A stretch of DNA of 64,000 bases from Bordetella parapertussis (GTDB lineage: Bacteria > Pseudomonadota > Gammaproteobacteria > Burkholderiales > Casimicrobiaceae), in NCBI GenBank assembly GCA_943331295.2, contig CALQLA020000027.1, positions 1 through 64,000 on the forward strand, read 5' to 3'. This document shows, one piece after another, positions 1 to 9,161 of this stretch (the first letter of the stretch is position 1; each line of letters begins with the position of its first letter). The notes below the pieces were generated by a model. That model did not search any database, was not told the origin of the DNA, and saw only the letters and a program-made list of their open reading frames with translations. A program made the position numbers and the translations under genes.

Positions 1-891
1 ACCCTGGACGAGCAGCTTGCCGCTGCGCCCCGGGACCGTGCCCGGCAGGGCTTCGCAGCGCGGCAGTGCGAGCGGCTGCACCGAATCGTACAACGCGCGC
101 GTCGGCGTGAGCTCCCAGCCTTGCGCCTTCCAGCCGGCCAGCAGCTGCTCGAAGACCGGCGCGAGGCGCCGGCCTTCCAGCTCGGCGTGCAGCGTGTAGA
201 CATGGCCCGCCGGCGAGGGCGCAGCCGTCTGCTCGAGCAGGTGCGCGGCCACGTTGTCCTCGGTGATGCCGTCGCGGCCGATCAGCTCGTCCAGCGTCGG
301 CAGCGTCGTGGGGAACTGCGGGCAGCGGATCAGCTCGGCGTTCCAAACCGGCAGGTGCGGGTGGGTGCCGCGGCCGTCGGAGGCGTAGTCGAAGCCCAGC
401 CGCTGCGTCAGGCGCATCGCGTGGACGTTCATCTGCCATCCGGCGGCGCCGTGCGTCTTCGGGTCGGTCTTGAAGATGTCGGCGAAGCGCTCGCAGGCCT
501 GCCGCATCTCGGTCGCCGTCCACGCGGCATCGGCGTTGCCGACGCCATCCTGCCAGCGGATGTGGTCCCAGGTGTGGATGCCGATCTCGAAGCCCTCGTC
601 GCGCACGCGGCGCATCACGTCGGCGGCGCGGCGGCCGATGTCGGGGCCGGGCAGCACCGTGCCGTAGAGGAGCGTGCGCACTCCGTAGTGCTTCACCACC
701 GACGTCCGCTGCACCTTCTGCACGAACCCGGGGCGAAAGACGCGCTTGATCGCGCGGCCGGTGTGGTCGGGGCCGAGGCTCCACAGGAACGTCGCGCCGG
801 CGCCGTGCTTCTGCAGGATGTCGACGAGCGTGGGCACGCCTTCGCGGGTGCCGCGCAGGGTGTCGACGTCGATCTTGAGGGCGAGGCGCAT
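1..891 (-). CDS. arnD: ArnD-like polysaccharide deacetylase (4-deoxy-4-formamido-L-arabinose-phosphoundecaprenol deformylase), 3' end off the window
   Basis: Removes the formyl group from undecaprenyl-phosphate-L-Ara4-formyl-N, giving the Ara4N donor lipid at the inner membrane. The protein starts MRLALKIDVDT, in which the Asp after LKID is the usual NodB-type metal/catalytic aspartate, and carries an HTWDHIRWQD segment with the two conserved histidines. About 297 codons are present and the family is near 300 residues, so only a few C-terminal residues are missing beyond base 1; this is an edge effect, not a broken gene. The start lies 31 bp after the decarboxylase stop on the same strand, making it the last visible gene of the arn operon. 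Recognition is firm from motifs plus context. Confidence 0.9.
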   Translation of the reverse strand, partial: MRLALKIDVDTLRGTREGVPTLVDILQKHGAGATFLWSLGPDHTGRAIKRVFRPGFVQKVQRTSVVKHYGVRTLLYGTVLPGPDIGRRAADVMRRVRDEGFEIGIHTWDHIRWQDGVGNADAAWTATEMRQACERFADIFKTDPKTHGAAGWQMNVHAMRLTQRLGFDYASDGRGTHPHLPVWNAELIRCPQFPTTLPTLDELIGRDGITEDNVAAHLLEQTAAPSPAGHVYTLHAELEGRRLAPVFEQLLAGWKAQGWELTPTRALYDSVQPLALPRCEALPGTVPGRSGKLLVQG

Positions 892-922
892 CGGGGCGGC
901 CGGGCGGGCGTCGGACGCCGCG

Positions 923-1966
923 TCAGTCGACCAGGTGCCGGGCTTCGGCGACCTGTCCGCGGTAGGCCTCGAAGATCCGCCGCAGCGCGTCGTCCATCGT
1001 CACCACCGGCGCCCAGCTGAGGTCGGCCATCGTGTTGTCGATCTTCGGCACCCGGTTCTGGACGTCCTGGTAGCCGGCGCCGTAATACTCGGCCGACGTG
1101 GTTTCGACGATCTGCACCCGCGCCGCCGTCTCCCGGTACTCGGGAAACACGAGCGCCAGCTCCAGCATCATCGTCGCGAGCTCGCGCACCGAGAAGTTGT
1201 TCCTCGGGTTGCCGATGTTGTAGATCTTGCCGGAGGCGACGTTGCCTTCGTTGGCGATGATCTTGATCAGCGCGTCGATGCCGTCGTCGATGTAGGTGAA
1301 GGCGCGCTTCTGCGTCCCGCCGTCGACCAGCTTGATCGGCTCGCCGCGGACGATGTGGCCGAGGAACTGGGTGATCACCCGCGAGCTGCCTTCCTTCGCG
1401 GTGTTGATCGAGTCGAGCCCGGCGCCGATCCAGTTGAACGGCCGGAACAACGTGTACTGGAGGCCTTCCTGCATCGCATAGGCGTGGATCACGCGGTCCA
1501 TCAGCTGCTTCGCGCACGAGTAGATCCAGCGCGGCTTGTTGATCGGCCCCAGCACCAGGTTCGAGGCCTCGGAATCGAACTCGGCGTCGTCGCACATGCC
1601 GTAGACCTCGGAGGTCGACGGGAACACGATCCGCTTGCCGTAGCGCACGCACGACCGGACGATCGGCAGGTTGGCCTCGAAGTCGAGCTCGAACACGCGC
1701 AGCGGCTCGCGCACGTAGGTGGCCGGCGTGGCGATGGCGACGAGCGGCAGCACGACGTCGCACTTCTTGACGTGGTACTCGATCCACTCGCGGTTGATCG
1801 TGATGTCGCCTTCGAAGAAGTGGAACCGCGGCTCGGCCAGCAGGTCCGCGATGCGGTCGGCCTGCATGTCCATCCCGTAGATGTCCCAGTCGGTGTCGGC
1901 GATGATCCGCTTGGACAGGTGGTGGCCGATGAAGCCGTTGACGCCGAGGATCAGGATTTTTTTCAT
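923..1966 (-). CDS. arnA: UDP-glucuronate decarboxylase, equivalent to the ArnA C-terminal domain
   Basis: Oxidative decarboxylation of UDP-glucuronate to UDP-Ara4-keto-pentose, the first dedicated step of Ara4N synthesis. The 347-residue protein begins [17 protein letters not shown], with the Rossmann GxxGxxG at residues 8-14, then PSTSEVYG (Ser119-Glu120) and the Tyr149-x3-Lys153 pair of extended SDR enzymes; the Ser-Glu pair matches the catalytic residues of the E. coli ArnA decarboxylase. In E. coli this domain is fused to the formyltransferase. Here it is a separate gene about 200 bp downstream of the formyltransferase. The chosen ATG begins exactly at the Rossmann strand; longer in-frame extensions upstream have no family match. 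Confidence 0.92.
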   Translation of the reverse strand: MKKILILGVNGFIGHHLSKRIIADTDWDIYGMDMQADRIADLLAEPRFHFFEGDITINREWIEYHVKKCDVVLPLVAIATPATYVREPLRVFELDFEANLPIVRSCVRYGKRIVFPSTSEVYGMCDDAEFDSEASNLVLGPINKPRWIYSCAKQLMDRVIHAYAMQEGLQYTLFRPFNWIGAGLDSINTAKEGSSRVITQFLGHIVRGEPIKLVDGGTQKRAFTYIDDGIDALIKIIANEGNVASGKIYNIGNPRNNFSVRELATMMLELALVFPEYRETAARVQIVETTSAEYYGAGYQDVQNRVPKIDNTMADLSWAPVVTMDDALRRIFEAYRGQVAEARHLVD

Positions 1967-2068
1967 GGGAAGCGGGAAGGGGTTCGACCCGCGCTTGGCC
2001 GACGGCCGCGACCACCGCGGTGCTCGTGGTCGTCCGGGGTGGCTGGCGAAGGGGCGCCGGGAACCCGT

Positions 2069-2074
2069 ATTGTA
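2069..2074 (-). promoter_or_regulatory. Possible internal -10 (TACAAT) upstream of the decarboxylase
   Basis: In the 199-bp gap between the two ArnA-type genes, the minus strand reads TACAAT about 100 bases before the decarboxylase ATG. No good -35 is seen 16-18 bp upstream. The leader that would follow contains a CGACCAC/GTGGTCG inverted repeat near 2009-2032. Only the -10 resemblance supports it. Confidence 0.25.
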
Positions 2075-2165
2075 GAGCGTAGCGGCGTCGCGGCGCAGCG
2101 CAATCGTGCCGGGGCGGCGCGACCGCCGGTCGGACGCGCCCGGCGGCCGGCGTCCGCGGCCCCGC

Positions 2166-3101
2166 TTACCGGCCGATCGCGCCCAGCGGCGCCGGGGCGG
2201 GCCCAAGCCGCGCGACGAGTGCCGCGGCCGATGCCTCGCGGCCGTCGAGTTCGAGCGCCAGCACGGAGAGCGTGCCGCCGCCGCCGCACTGGGCGGTGAT
2301 GACGCCGTCGCGGACGGCGATCGCCGGCATCAGCGTCGGCGGCGTCGCGGCATCCTGCACCCGCGTGCGCAGGATTCGTGCGGGAATGCCGCCGACGACG
2401 GTGAAGGCGCCGGGGTAGGGCGGTGCCACGGCGCGAACCAGGTTGTGGATCGTGGCGGCGTCCGCCTGCCAGTCGATCGTCCCGTCCTCGGGCCGGCGCC
2501 CGCCGAAGTATGAGCCCGAGCCCGGCACCTGCGGCCGGGCGGGCGCGGTGCCGGCGATCAGGGCCGGCAGCACGCCGTCGAGAGCGATCTCCGCGGCGAC
2601 GGTCACCTTGGCGAACACCTCGCGGGCGGTGTCGTCGGGCAGGATCGGCACCGCCGACCGGGCGACGATGGCGCCGGCGTCGGGCTTCACGGTCATCGCA
2701 TGCAGCGTGGCGCCGGTCTCGCGCTCGCCGTGCAGCACGGCCCAGTTGACCGGGGCGCGGCCGCGGTACTTCGGCAGCAGCGAGCCGTGCATGTTGTACG
2801 CGCCGCGCGCCGGCAGCGCGAGGAGTTGCGCGGGGAGCATCCGGCGGTAGTAGAACGAGAACAGGAAGTCCGGCCGCAGGAGGGCGATCCGGGTGGCGAG
2901 TTCCGGCGCCGCCGGGTCGTCCGGCATCGTCACCGGTATCCCGTACTCCGCGGCGGTCGCGGCGACCGATTCGAACCAGATCGTCTCGTCGGCGCTGTCG
3001 GGGTGGGTGGCCACCAGCGCGACGTCGACCCCGTGGGCCAGCAGCACCTTGAGGCAGCGGACGCCGACCTCGTGGTATGCGAAGACGACGGCGCGGGTCA
3101 C
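2166..3101 (-). CDS. arnA: UDP-L-Ara4N formyltransferase, equivalent to the ArnA N-terminal domain
   Basis: Transfers a formyl group from 10-formyltetrahydrofolate to UDP-L-Ara4N. The 311-residue protein has the formyltransferase catalytic set Asn103, His105 (in [13 protein letters not shown]) and Asp141 (in VKPDAG), each one residue off the E. coli ArnA positions 102/104/140. It starts with GTG, chosen because GTGA overlaps the arnC stop and gives [13 protein letters not shown], the normal beginning of the family; the frame is open upstream but reads as antisense of nothing sensible. Product order suggests translational coupling with arnC. As a stand-alone enzyme it is half of a split ArnA. 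Confidence 0.92.
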   Translation of the reverse strand: MTRAVVFAYHEVGVRCLKVLLAHGVDVALVATHPDSADETIWFESVAATAAEYGIPVTMPDDPAAPELATRIALLRPDFLFSFYYRRMLPAQLLALPARGAYNMHGSLLPKYRGRAPVNWAVLHGERETGATLHAMTVKPDAGAIVARSAVPILPDDTAREVFAKVTVAAEIALDGVLPALIAGTAPARPQVPGSGSYFGGRRPEDGTIDWQADAATIHNLVRAVAPPYPGAFTVVGGIPARILRTRVQDAATPPTLMPAIAVRDGVITAQCGGGGTLSVLALELDGREASAAALVARLGPAPAPLGAIGR

Positions 3102-4081
3102 GGCGTGGCGGCCGGGGGCGCCGGCCGCTCGCGGTCGTCCGCTTCCAGCACCGCGCCCACCGAGAAGCGCGGCCGGGCGCGCACCTGCAGGTAGATCCGC
3201 CCGACGTACTCGCCGATCAGCCCCAGCCCGAACAGCACGACGCCGATCAGGAAGAACGTCAGGATGTCGCGGTCCCACAGCACGTTGAACGCGCCGCGCC
3301 ACTCGGCGAAGAACAGCCGGTAGCCGATGACGCCGAGGTAGGTGGCGAGCGACACCGCCGAGACCAGCATGCCGAACATCGAGAAGAGCTGCAGCGGGAC
3401 CAGCGAGAAGCCGGTGATGAGGTCGAAGTTGAGCCGGATCAGCTTGTACAGCGAGTACTTCGACTCGCCGGCGGCGCGTTCCTCGTGCCCGACGACGACC
3501 TCGGTGGGCCGCAGCGCGAACGTGTAGGCGAGCGCGGGGATGAAGGTGCTCACTTCGTGGCTTGCGGCTACCGCGGCGACGATGTCGCGGCTGTAGGCGC
3601 GCATCATGCAGCCCTGGTCCGTCATCCGGATGTGGGTGAGCCGCTCGCGCAGGCGGTTCATCGCGCGCGACGCCGCGCGGCGCCACCACGAGTCCTCGCG
3701 CTGCGCCCGCACGCCGCCGACGTAATCGTGGCCGGCATCCATCGGCGCCAGCAGCTTGCCGATCTCCTCCGGCGGGTTCTGCAGGTCGGCGTCGAGCGTC
3801 ACCACGCGCTCGCCGCGGCAGCGCTCGAAGCCGGCGATGATCGCCATGTGCTGGCCGTAGTTGGCGCTGAACAGCACGACGCGCGTCACGTCGGGCCGGC
3901 GCTGGAACTGCTCGCGCAGCAGCGCGGCGGAGCGGTCGCGGCTGCCGTCGTTGACGAAGATGACCTCGTAGGCGACGCCGAGCGCGTCGAGCGCCGGGTA
4001 GAGGCGCGCGAACAGCGCGGGGAGCCCGTCCTCCTCGTTGAAGACGGGGACCACCACCGAGACCAGCGGCGCGGCGCTCAT
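3098..4081 (-). CDS. arnC: Undecaprenyl-phosphate 4-deoxy-4-formamido-L-arabinose transferase ArnC
   Basis: Moves L-Ara4-formyl-N from UDP to undecaprenyl phosphate on the cytoplasmic face of the inner membrane. The 327-residue protein is a GT2 glycosyltransferase: VVPVFNEEDGL at the N-terminus, VNDGS near residue 45, the DAD metal motif at 97-99, and two C-terminal membrane hairpins (about 215-245 and 265-290), as in ArnC/DPM1-like enzymes. Start and stop overlap both neighbours by four bases (ATGA with arnB, GTGA with the formyltransferase), which marks tight translational coupling. Confidence 0.94.
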   Translation of the reverse strand: MSAAPLVSVVVPVFNEEDGLPALFARLYPALDALGVAYEVIFVNDGSRDRSAALLREQFQRRPDVTRVVLFSANYGQHMAIIAGFERCRGERVVTLDADLQNPPEEIGKLLAPMDAGHDYVGGVRAQREDSWWRRAASRAMNRLRERLTHIRMTDQGCMMRAYSRDIVAAVAASHEVSTFIPALAYTFALRPTEVVVGHEERAAGESKYSLYKLIRLNFDLITGFSLVPLQLFSMFGMLVSAVSLATYLGVIGYRLFFAEWRGAFNVLWDRDILTFFLIGVVLFGLGLIGEYVGRIYLQVRARPRFSVGAVLEADDRERPAPPAATP

Positions 4082-5229
4082 CGCCGGGGCGCACCCGGGC
4101 GCGCGGCCGCGATCACGTCGGCCGCCGCGGCGCACACGCGGTCGACGTCGTCGATCGTCATCGCGGCGTGCAGCGGCAGCGTCACGGTTTCGCGCGCGAT
4201 GCGCTCGGTGACCGGGAACGCGCCCTCGGCGTAGCCGAAGCTCCGGCCGAGCGTCGACAGGTGCAGCGCCTCGTACGACACGCCGGTGCCGATGCCGCGC
4301 GCCTCGAGCGCATCGCGGAATTCCTTGCGCCTGCAGGCCATCAGGTCGAGCGGCAGCAGCACGCTCCACATGTTCCACGACTGGCCGTCGCCGGGCTGCG
4401 GCCGCGGCGGCAGCACGCATCCGAGCCTGGCGTCGAAGCGCTCGAAGTAGCGGTTGACGAGCAGGCGCCGCCGGGCGAGGAACTCCGGCAGCCGAGCCAT
4501 CTGCGCCGCGCCGATCCGCGCGTTGACGTCGGGCAGGTTGAACTTGCCGCCGGGGAACGCGACGTCGCGCGTCCGGTCGGGCAGGTAGGTGATGCCGTGG
4601 AAGCGCAGCGGGTCGACGCGCGCGGCTTCCGCGGCGTCGTTGACGACGAGCGCCCCACCCTCGATCGACGTGATGTTCTTGTTGGGATGGAAGCTGAAGG
4701 TGACCAGATCGCCGAACGCCCCGATGTTCCTGCCGCGCCACTGCGAGCCCAGCACCAGCGCGGCATCCTCGATCACCCGCAGGCCGCGGCGGCGGGCCAG
4801 CGCGTGGAGCGCGTCCATGTCGACGAGCGCGCCGGGCCAGTGCGTGGGGATGACCGCCCGGGTGCGCGGCGTGATGGCGGCCTCGACCGCGGCGAGGTCG
4901 ATGCTGCGGGTGACGAGGTCGCAGTCGACGAAGACCGGCCGCGCACCGACCTTGGCGATCATGTTGAGGACCGTATAGAAGCTCTGCGCCGCCGTGATCA
5001 CCTCGTCGCCGGGGCCGATGCCGCAGAGCTGCAGCGCGACCTCGACGGCGGCGGTGGCCGACGTCACCACGCGCACCGGCCGCGCCTCGCAGTGCGCCGA
5101 CAGCGCGGCCTCGAAGGTCTTGACCCACGGGCCGCTCGTCAGCTGGCCGGAGCGAAGCACCTCGGTCACGCCGGCGTAGGTGGCCTCGTCGAGGACGGGG
5201 CCGGCGAATTTCAGGTAGGGCGTGGTCAT
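4078..5229 (-). CDS. arnB: UDP-4-amino-4-deoxy-L-arabinose aminotransferase ArnB
   Basis: PLP-dependent amination of UDP-Ara4-keto-pentose using glutamate. The 383-residue length is typical of the DegT/DnrJ/EryC1 family. The PLP lysine is Lys184 in FSFHPNKNITSIEGGAL, and the cofactor-binding segment VIEDAA is near 152-157. It precedes arnC with a four-base overlap and follows the small flippase gene by 13 bp. Function is secure from motif plus operon. Confidence 0.94.
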   Translation of the reverse strand: MTTPYLKFAGPVLDEATYAGVTEVLRSGQLTSGPWVKTFEAALSAHCEARPVRVVTSATAAVEVALQLCGIGPGDEVITAAQSFYTVLNMIAKVGARPVFVDCDLVTRSIDLAAVEAAITPRTRAVIPTHWPGALVDMDALHALARRRGLRVIEDAALVLGSQWRGRNIGAFGDLVTFSFHPNKNITSIEGGALVVNDAAEAARVDPLRFHGITYLPDRTRDVAFPGGKFNLPDVNARIGAAQMARLPEFLARRRLLVNRYFERFDARLGCVLPPRPQPGDGQSWNMWSVLLPLDLMACRRKEFRDALEARGIGTGVSYEALHLSTLGRSFGYAEGAFPVTERIARETVTLPLHAAMTIDDVDRVCAAAADVIAAARPGAPRR

Positions 5230-5242
5230 GGCAGGGGGCGCT

Positions 5243-5614
5243 TCAGCTTCGCGCGACGAGCCAGACGCCGGCGATGATGAAGCCGATGCCGAGCCAGCGC
5301 TGCAGGTTGACGGTTTCGCCCAGCAGGTAATGGGCGGCGATGGCGTTGACCACGTAGCCCAGCGACAGCAGCGGGTACGCGACCGACACGGGAACGCGCG
5401 ACAGGCCGAGGATCCAGACGAACAGGCTGAAGACGTAGCAGCCGGCGCCCAGGATGAAGTAGCCCTGCGTGGCCATCCGCCACACCGTGTCGAGCCAGGT
5501 GTCGCGGTCGAGCGTGAGGACGCCCAGCACGTTGGTGCCGGCCTTGAGCAGCAGCTGCGCCACCGCGTTGAGCAGCACGCCGGACAGCAGCAGCGCGAAC
5601 GCGGCGAGGGTCAT
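5243..5614 (-). CDS. EmrE/DMT-type small membrane protein, probable Ara4N-lipid flippase subunit
   Basis: The 123-residue protein has four hydrophobic segments (about 1-25, 45-68, 75-97, 100-121) and the GlyAla-rich turns of the small multidrug resistance/ArnE-ArnF fold. In E. coli, ArnE and ArnF form a two-subunit flippase that moves undecaprenyl-phosphate-Ara4N to the periplasm. Here only one such gene lies between arnT and arnB, so it may act as a homodimer or pair with a protein encoded elsewhere. Its ATG overlaps the arnT stop (ATGA). It could also be called a generic EamA-family transporter; the role is inferred from position. Confidence 0.8.
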   Translation of the reverse strand: MTLAAFALLLSGVLLNAVAQLLLKAGTNVLGVLTLDRDTWLDTVWRMATQGYFILGAGCYVFSLFVWILGLSRVPVSVAYPLLSLGYVVNAIAAHYLLGETVNLQRWLGIGFIIAGVWLVARS

Positions 5615-7299
5615 CGGCGGCTCACCACGACGCGGCGCGGGTCGCCGGCGAGGAGGCGCATCGGCACGCCGAGCCCGCGCAGGCGCTCGTAGTCGGCCAG
5701 CGGCATCATCGCGTAGGCCTGCGGCAGGCCCCGCCAGGCGTCGAGCCACGGCGGCTCGGCGGCGAAGGCGCGGTCGGGCTCGGCGTCCTGGCCGAGGGCG
5801 AACTCGTCGCGGTACTGGACGAAGGTGGTCGTGCGGCCGAGGTAGAAGGGCGCGGTCTGGTCATACATGTGCAGATGATAGAACGGCGCGGCCTTGTCGA
5901 ACGGCCCGTTTGCGGCCTCCGCCGCGCGCAGGATATCGCGGCTCGACCGCGTCGTGCGGAATTCGTCGTAGCCGACGATCCCGAGCTGGGTCGCGCCGAG
6001 CGTCGACAGCGACAGCGCCAGGACCGCCATGGTGCGGGCCCGGGCGCCGCCGCGGTAGAGGGCTGCCAGCGCCGCGGCGCACCCGGCCACGGCGACGGCA
6101 AGCGCCGCCACCAGCCACGGCCCGAGCGCCAGCGCCGGCAGGCGCGACACCTCGTCGCCCACGTAGCGGCGGACGAGCGGTTCGTAGCCGAAGGTGATCG
6201 CCAGCAGCGCGGCGGCGGCGACGAAGGTCATCGGCGCGACGATCCGGGCGAGCGTCCGCGCCGGGATGTCGTGCAGCAGCCACGCCGCGACGAGGCACAG
6301 CACCGGGAACATCGGCAGGATGTAGGACGCTAGCTTCGAGCCCGACGCGCTGAAGAACAGGAACACGAACGCCGACCAGGCGAGCGCGAACCGCTGCCAC
6401 GAGAAGCCGTTCGCGGCGGGTGGCGCGTTGCGCCAGCTCCGGATCGCGCCCCAGGCGAGAAGCGGGAGCCAGGGCAGCATGCCGGCGATGAAGATCGGCA
6501 CGAAATACCACCACGGCTCGCCCCGGTTGTGGGTCGACGTGAGGTAGCGCTGCACGTGCTCGTGGATGAAGAAGAACTGGAAGAACTCGCCGTTGGCGCG
6601 CGAAACGGCGACGAACCAGGGCGCGGTCAGCAGCAGGTAGAGCGCGGCGCCCGAAAGCAGGTGCAGCCGTCGCCAGACCCGGAAATCGCGGGTGGCGAGC
6701 GTGTAGAGCACCAGCGACGCGCCTGGGATCACCACGCCGATCAGCCCCTTGGACAGCGTCGCGCCGGCCATCGCCGCCCATGCGACCCACATCCAGCGCC
6801 GCTCTCCGGCCGGCGTCGCGCCGGGCTGCTGCGCGATCGCGAACGCGCCGAACGCGACGGCGAGCAGCGCGGAGAGCGCGCCGTCCAGCGTGAGGAGATG
6901 CGCGTTGACGATGTACCCGACGCTGCCGGCCGTCACCGCGGCCGCGTACACGCCGAGCGTCGGCCCGCCGAGGCGGCGGCCGGCGTAGCCCAGGAACAGC
7001 GCGGCGCCGAACGTGGACAGCGCGGTCCACAGCCGGGCGGTCCATTCCGCGATCCCGAACGCCTCGTAGGCGACGGCAGTCATCCAGTATTGGAGCGGCG
7101 GCTTCTCGAAATACTTGAGGCCGTTCAGGCGCGGCGTCAGCCAGTTGCCCGTCACGACCATCTCGCGCGGGATTTCGGCGTAGCGGCCTTCGTCGGGATG
7201 GATCAGCGTCCGCGAGCCGATGCCCGCGAACCAGACCAGCGCGAACACGAGGATCAGGGCAACGAGCGCGCGGCGCGGCAGCGGGGCGTCCGGTGGCAT
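5611..7299 (-). CDS. arnT: Lipid A 4-amino-4-deoxy-L-arabinose transferase ArnT
   Basis: Integral membrane GT83/PMT-family transferase that adds Ara4N from undecaprenyl phosphate to lipid A in the periplasm, lowering surface charge and binding of cationic peptides. The 562-residue protein has a first membrane helix (about 11-28), then [14 protein letters not shown] with the acidic pair Asp36-Glu37 typical of the first periplasmic loop, many further helices and a soluble C-terminal domain. The ATG at 7299 gives a normal N-terminus ([10 protein letters not shown] before the first helix); the frame stays open far upstream without family resemblance. It is the first gene of the minus-strand arn operon. 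Confidence 0.93.
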   Translation of the reverse strand: MPPDAPLPRRALVALILVFALVWFAGIGSRTLIHPDEGRYAEIPREMVVTGNWLTPRLNGLKYFEKPPLQYWMTAVAYEAFGIAEWTARLWTALSTFGAALFLGYAGRRLGGPTLGVYAAAVTAGSVGYIVNAHLLTLDGALSALLAVAFGAFAIAQQPGATPAGERRWMWVAWAAMAGATLSKGLIGVVIPGASLVLYTLATRDFRVWRRLHLLSGAALYLLLTAPWFVAVSRANGEFFQFFFIHEHVQRYLTSTHNRGEPWWYFVPIFIAGMLPWLPLLAWGAIRSWRNAPPAANGFSWQRFALAWSAFVFLFFSASGSKLASYILPMFPVLCLVAAWLLHDIPARTLARIVAPMTFVAAAALLAITFGYEPLVRRYVGDEVSRLPALALGPWLVAALAVAVAGCAAALAALYRGGARARTMAVLALSLSTLGATQLGIVGYDEFRTTRSSRDILRAAEAANGPFDKAAPFYHLHMYDQTAPFYLGRTTTFVQYRDEFALGQDAEPDRAFAAEPPWLDAWRGLPQAYAMMPLADYERLRGLGVPMRLLAGDPRRVVVSRR

Positions 7300-7570
7300 C
7301 GGGAAGGGAGGTCGGGTCTCGTTGGCGGGTGCGGCACTGCTTCTTCGCGGCAGGGCGTCGACGGAAACGCGCGGGCGCGATCCACCGGCCCATGATTCTA
7401 CCTTGCAGCTGCCGGCGGGCCCGCGCGGCGCCCGCGGCGTGCCCTCCGGCTGCCGGCTCCGGTCACCCGGCATCGCACACCCCGTTCGCGCCGCAGCATC
7501 TCGTGGCGGGGCCGCCGGCGATGCATCGCGGCCGCCGCCATTTTGCGCCGTGCGCCACGAGCACCGCCGC
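7300..7570. other. Upstream half of the divergent arnT/cysS intergenic region
   Basis: No convincing gene is visible. On the minus strand a TAGAAT hexamer (7395-7400) could be a -10 for the arn operon, but no matching -35 is seen. No clear PmrA or PhoP box was recognised by eye. Confidence 0.4.
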
Positions 7571-7599
7571 TTGCCGGCAGGGGGCCGTTTCGCTACGAT
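7571..7599 (+). promoter_or_regulatory. Sigma-70 type promoter of the cysS leader
   Basis: TTGCCG (7571-7576) and TACGAT (7594-7599) are separated by 17 bp. The predicted RNA start is near 7606, about 140 bases before cysS. Strength is judged only from the hexamers and spacing. Confidence 0.55.
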
Positions 7600-7605
7600 G
7601 CAGCA

Positions 7606-7683
7606 ATGCCCCGCCCGCCGTCGCCGCGCCATTGCCGTTGCCGCGGGTCGACCGCGCCGCGGCGCCCGCCTGCCGGGCGCTGA
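7606..7683 (+). CDS. Possible 25-residue leader peptide with a Cys-Arg-Cys motif
   Basis: A short frame starts with an ATG at the predicted transcription start and ends TGA at 7681-7683. It encodes [14 protein letters not shown] followed by an Arg/Pro-rich tail; cysteine codons TGC are codons 10 and 12. It ends 19 bases before a terminator hairpin upstream of cysteinyl-tRNA synthetase, the arrangement expected of an attenuator leader. No ribosome site precedes it, so it would have to be translated leaderless. Short frames are common in such GC-rich DNA, so this is a hypothesis. Confidence 0.3.
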   Translation: MPRPPSPRHCRCRGSTAPRRPPAGR

Positions 7684-7702
7684 CCGGGCGCCACCGACCC
7701 CG

Positions 7703-7726
7703 AGCCGCCGCTGGCGGCTTTTTTTT
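7703..7726 (+). terminator. Rho-independent terminator (attenuator candidate) just before cysS
   Basis: AGCCGCC (7703-7709), loop GCT, GGCGGCT (7713-7719) and a following run of T to 7726 form a perfect 7-bp stem with a U tract. It lies 21 bases before the cysS ATG, and no gene is seen upstream on this strand that it could terminate. Another strong hairpin (GCGCCCG/CGGGCGC, about 7661-7680) precedes it and could take part in alternative folding. Confidence 0.75.
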
Positions 7727-7747
7727 CGAAGTCCTCCGGATTCCCCG

Positions 7748-9136
7748 ATGCCGAACCCGCTGCAACTCTACGACAACTTCACGCGCACGCTGCGCCCGTT
7801 CGAGCCGCTCGCGCCGGGCAACGACGTCGGCCTCTACACCTGCGGGCCCACCGTCTACGACTACCAGCACATCGGCAACTTTCGCACCTTCCTGTTCGAG
7901 GACATCCTGAAGCGGGTGCTCGAATGGAACGGCTACCGCGTCCGGCACGTGATGAACATCACCGACGTCGGCCACCTCACCTCCGACGCCGACACCGGCG
8001 AGGACAAGATGGAGAAGGGGTCGCGCCGGACCGGCAAGACCGCCTGGGAAATCGCGCGGATGTACACCGACGCGTTCGAGGCCGACGTGGGGGCGCTCAA
8101 CCTGGAGCCGCCGACGGTGCTCTGCCGGGCAACCGACCACATACGCGAGCAGATCGAATTCATCGCCGAGATCGAGAAGAACGGGTTCGCGTACACGACG
8201 TCGGACGGCGTCTACTTCGACACCGGCAGGCAACCCGGCTACGGCCACCTCGCCCGGCTCGACATCAAGGGCCTGGAGGGCGGCCGGCGCGTCGACCTCG
8301 GGGAGAAGAAGAGCCTCACCGACTTCGCGCTGTGGAAATTCTCGGCGCCGGGCGAGACGCGGCAGATGGAGTGGGACAGCCCGTGGGGCAAGGGCTTCCC
8401 CGGATGGCACATCGAGTGCTCGGCGATGGCGCAGAAGTACCTCGGCGACTATTTCGACATTCACTGCGGCGGCGAGGATCACATCCCCGTCCACCATACC
8501 AACGAGATCGCGCAGACCGAGGCCCGCTGCGGCACGCGGCTCGCGAACTTCTGGATGCACGGCTACTTCCTGCTGTCCAACGACGCCAAGATGGCGAAGT
8601 CGGCCGGCGAGTTCCTGCGCCTCAAGGCGCTTACCGACCGCGGCTACGACCCGCTCGCGTACCGCTACCTCTGCCTGACCGCGCACTACCGCGGCCAGAT
8701 GAACTTCACCTGGGATGCGCTCGACGCCGCCACCACCGCGCTCGACCGGATGCGCAACGGCATCCACGCGCTCGCCGGCGCTCCGGCGGCGGCGCCCGAT
8801 GCCGGCGCGATCGGCCGCTTCACGGCCGAGATCGACGACGACCTCAACGTGCCGCGCGCGCTGGCGCTCGCCTGGGAAGTGCTGCGCGGCGACCTGCCGG
8901 CGGGCGTGAAGCGGGCGACGCTGCTCGCGTTCGACCGCGTGTTCGGGCTGGCGCTCGCTGCCTGGGAGCCGAAGCAGGAAACGATTCCCGCCGACGTCGC
9001 CGCGCTGGCGGCCGAGCGCGCGGCGGCGCGCGCGGCGAAGAACTGGGCCGAGGCCGACCGCCTGCGCGGCCTGCTGCAGGCGGCGGGGTGGGAAATGGAA
9101 GACAGCGCGGGCGGTTACGCGCTGAAGCGGCGCTGA
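7748..9136 (+). CDS. cysS: Cysteinyl-tRNA synthetase
   Basis: Charges tRNA-Cys with cysteine. The 462-residue class I synthetase has the [13 protein letters not shown] segment (zinc Cys32 and the HIGH-like motif at 41-44), WHIECS in the zinc/active-site region, HHTNEIAQ, and the KMSKS-loop variant KMAKS. Length is normal. The ATG at 7748 starts [10 protein letters not shown], as usual for the family; an in-frame ATG at 7598 would run through the terminator hairpin and is rejected. The unusual point is the terminator directly upstream, which suggests control by transcription attenuation. Confidence 0.96.
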   Translation: MPNPLQLYDNFTRTLRPFEPLAPGNDVGLYTCGPTVYDYQHIGNFRTFLFEDILKRVLEWNGYRVRHVMNITDVGHLTSDADTGEDKMEKGSRRTGKTAWEIARMYTDAFEADVGALNLEPPTVLCRATDHIREQIEFIAEIEKNGFAYTTSDGVYFDTGRQPGYGHLARLDIKGLEGGRRVDLGEKKSLTDFALWKFSAPGETRQMEWDSPWGKGFPGWHIECSAMAQKYLGDYFDIHCGGEDHIPVHHTNEIAQTEARCGTRLANFWMHGYFLLSNDAKMAKSAGEFLRLKALTDRGYDPLAYRYLCLTAHYRGQMNFTWDALDAATTALDRMRNGIHALAGAPAAAPDAGAIGRFTAEIDDDLNVPRALALAWEVLRGDLPAGVKRATLLAFDRVFGLALAAWEPKQETIPADVAALAAERAAARAAKNWAEADRLRGLLQAAGWEMEDSAGGYALKRR

Positions 9137-9161
9137 TGCCGGCCCGACACGGACGATCCCG

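Noticed and set aside
1..891. Truncated arnD as a pseudogene
   Set aside because: The missing part lies beyond the window edge; the visible sequence is intact.
121..1020. 300-codon plus-strand frame over arnD
   Set aside because: Shadow of arnD, whose motifs are on the minus strand.
7606..7683. Leader mini-ORF as a confirmed gene
   Set aside because: Kept only as a low-confidence candidate because two Cys codons can occur by chance and there is no ribosome site.
7598..7747. In-frame N-terminal extension of cysS
   Set aside because: The added residues have no family match and would be encoded across a perfect terminator hairpin.
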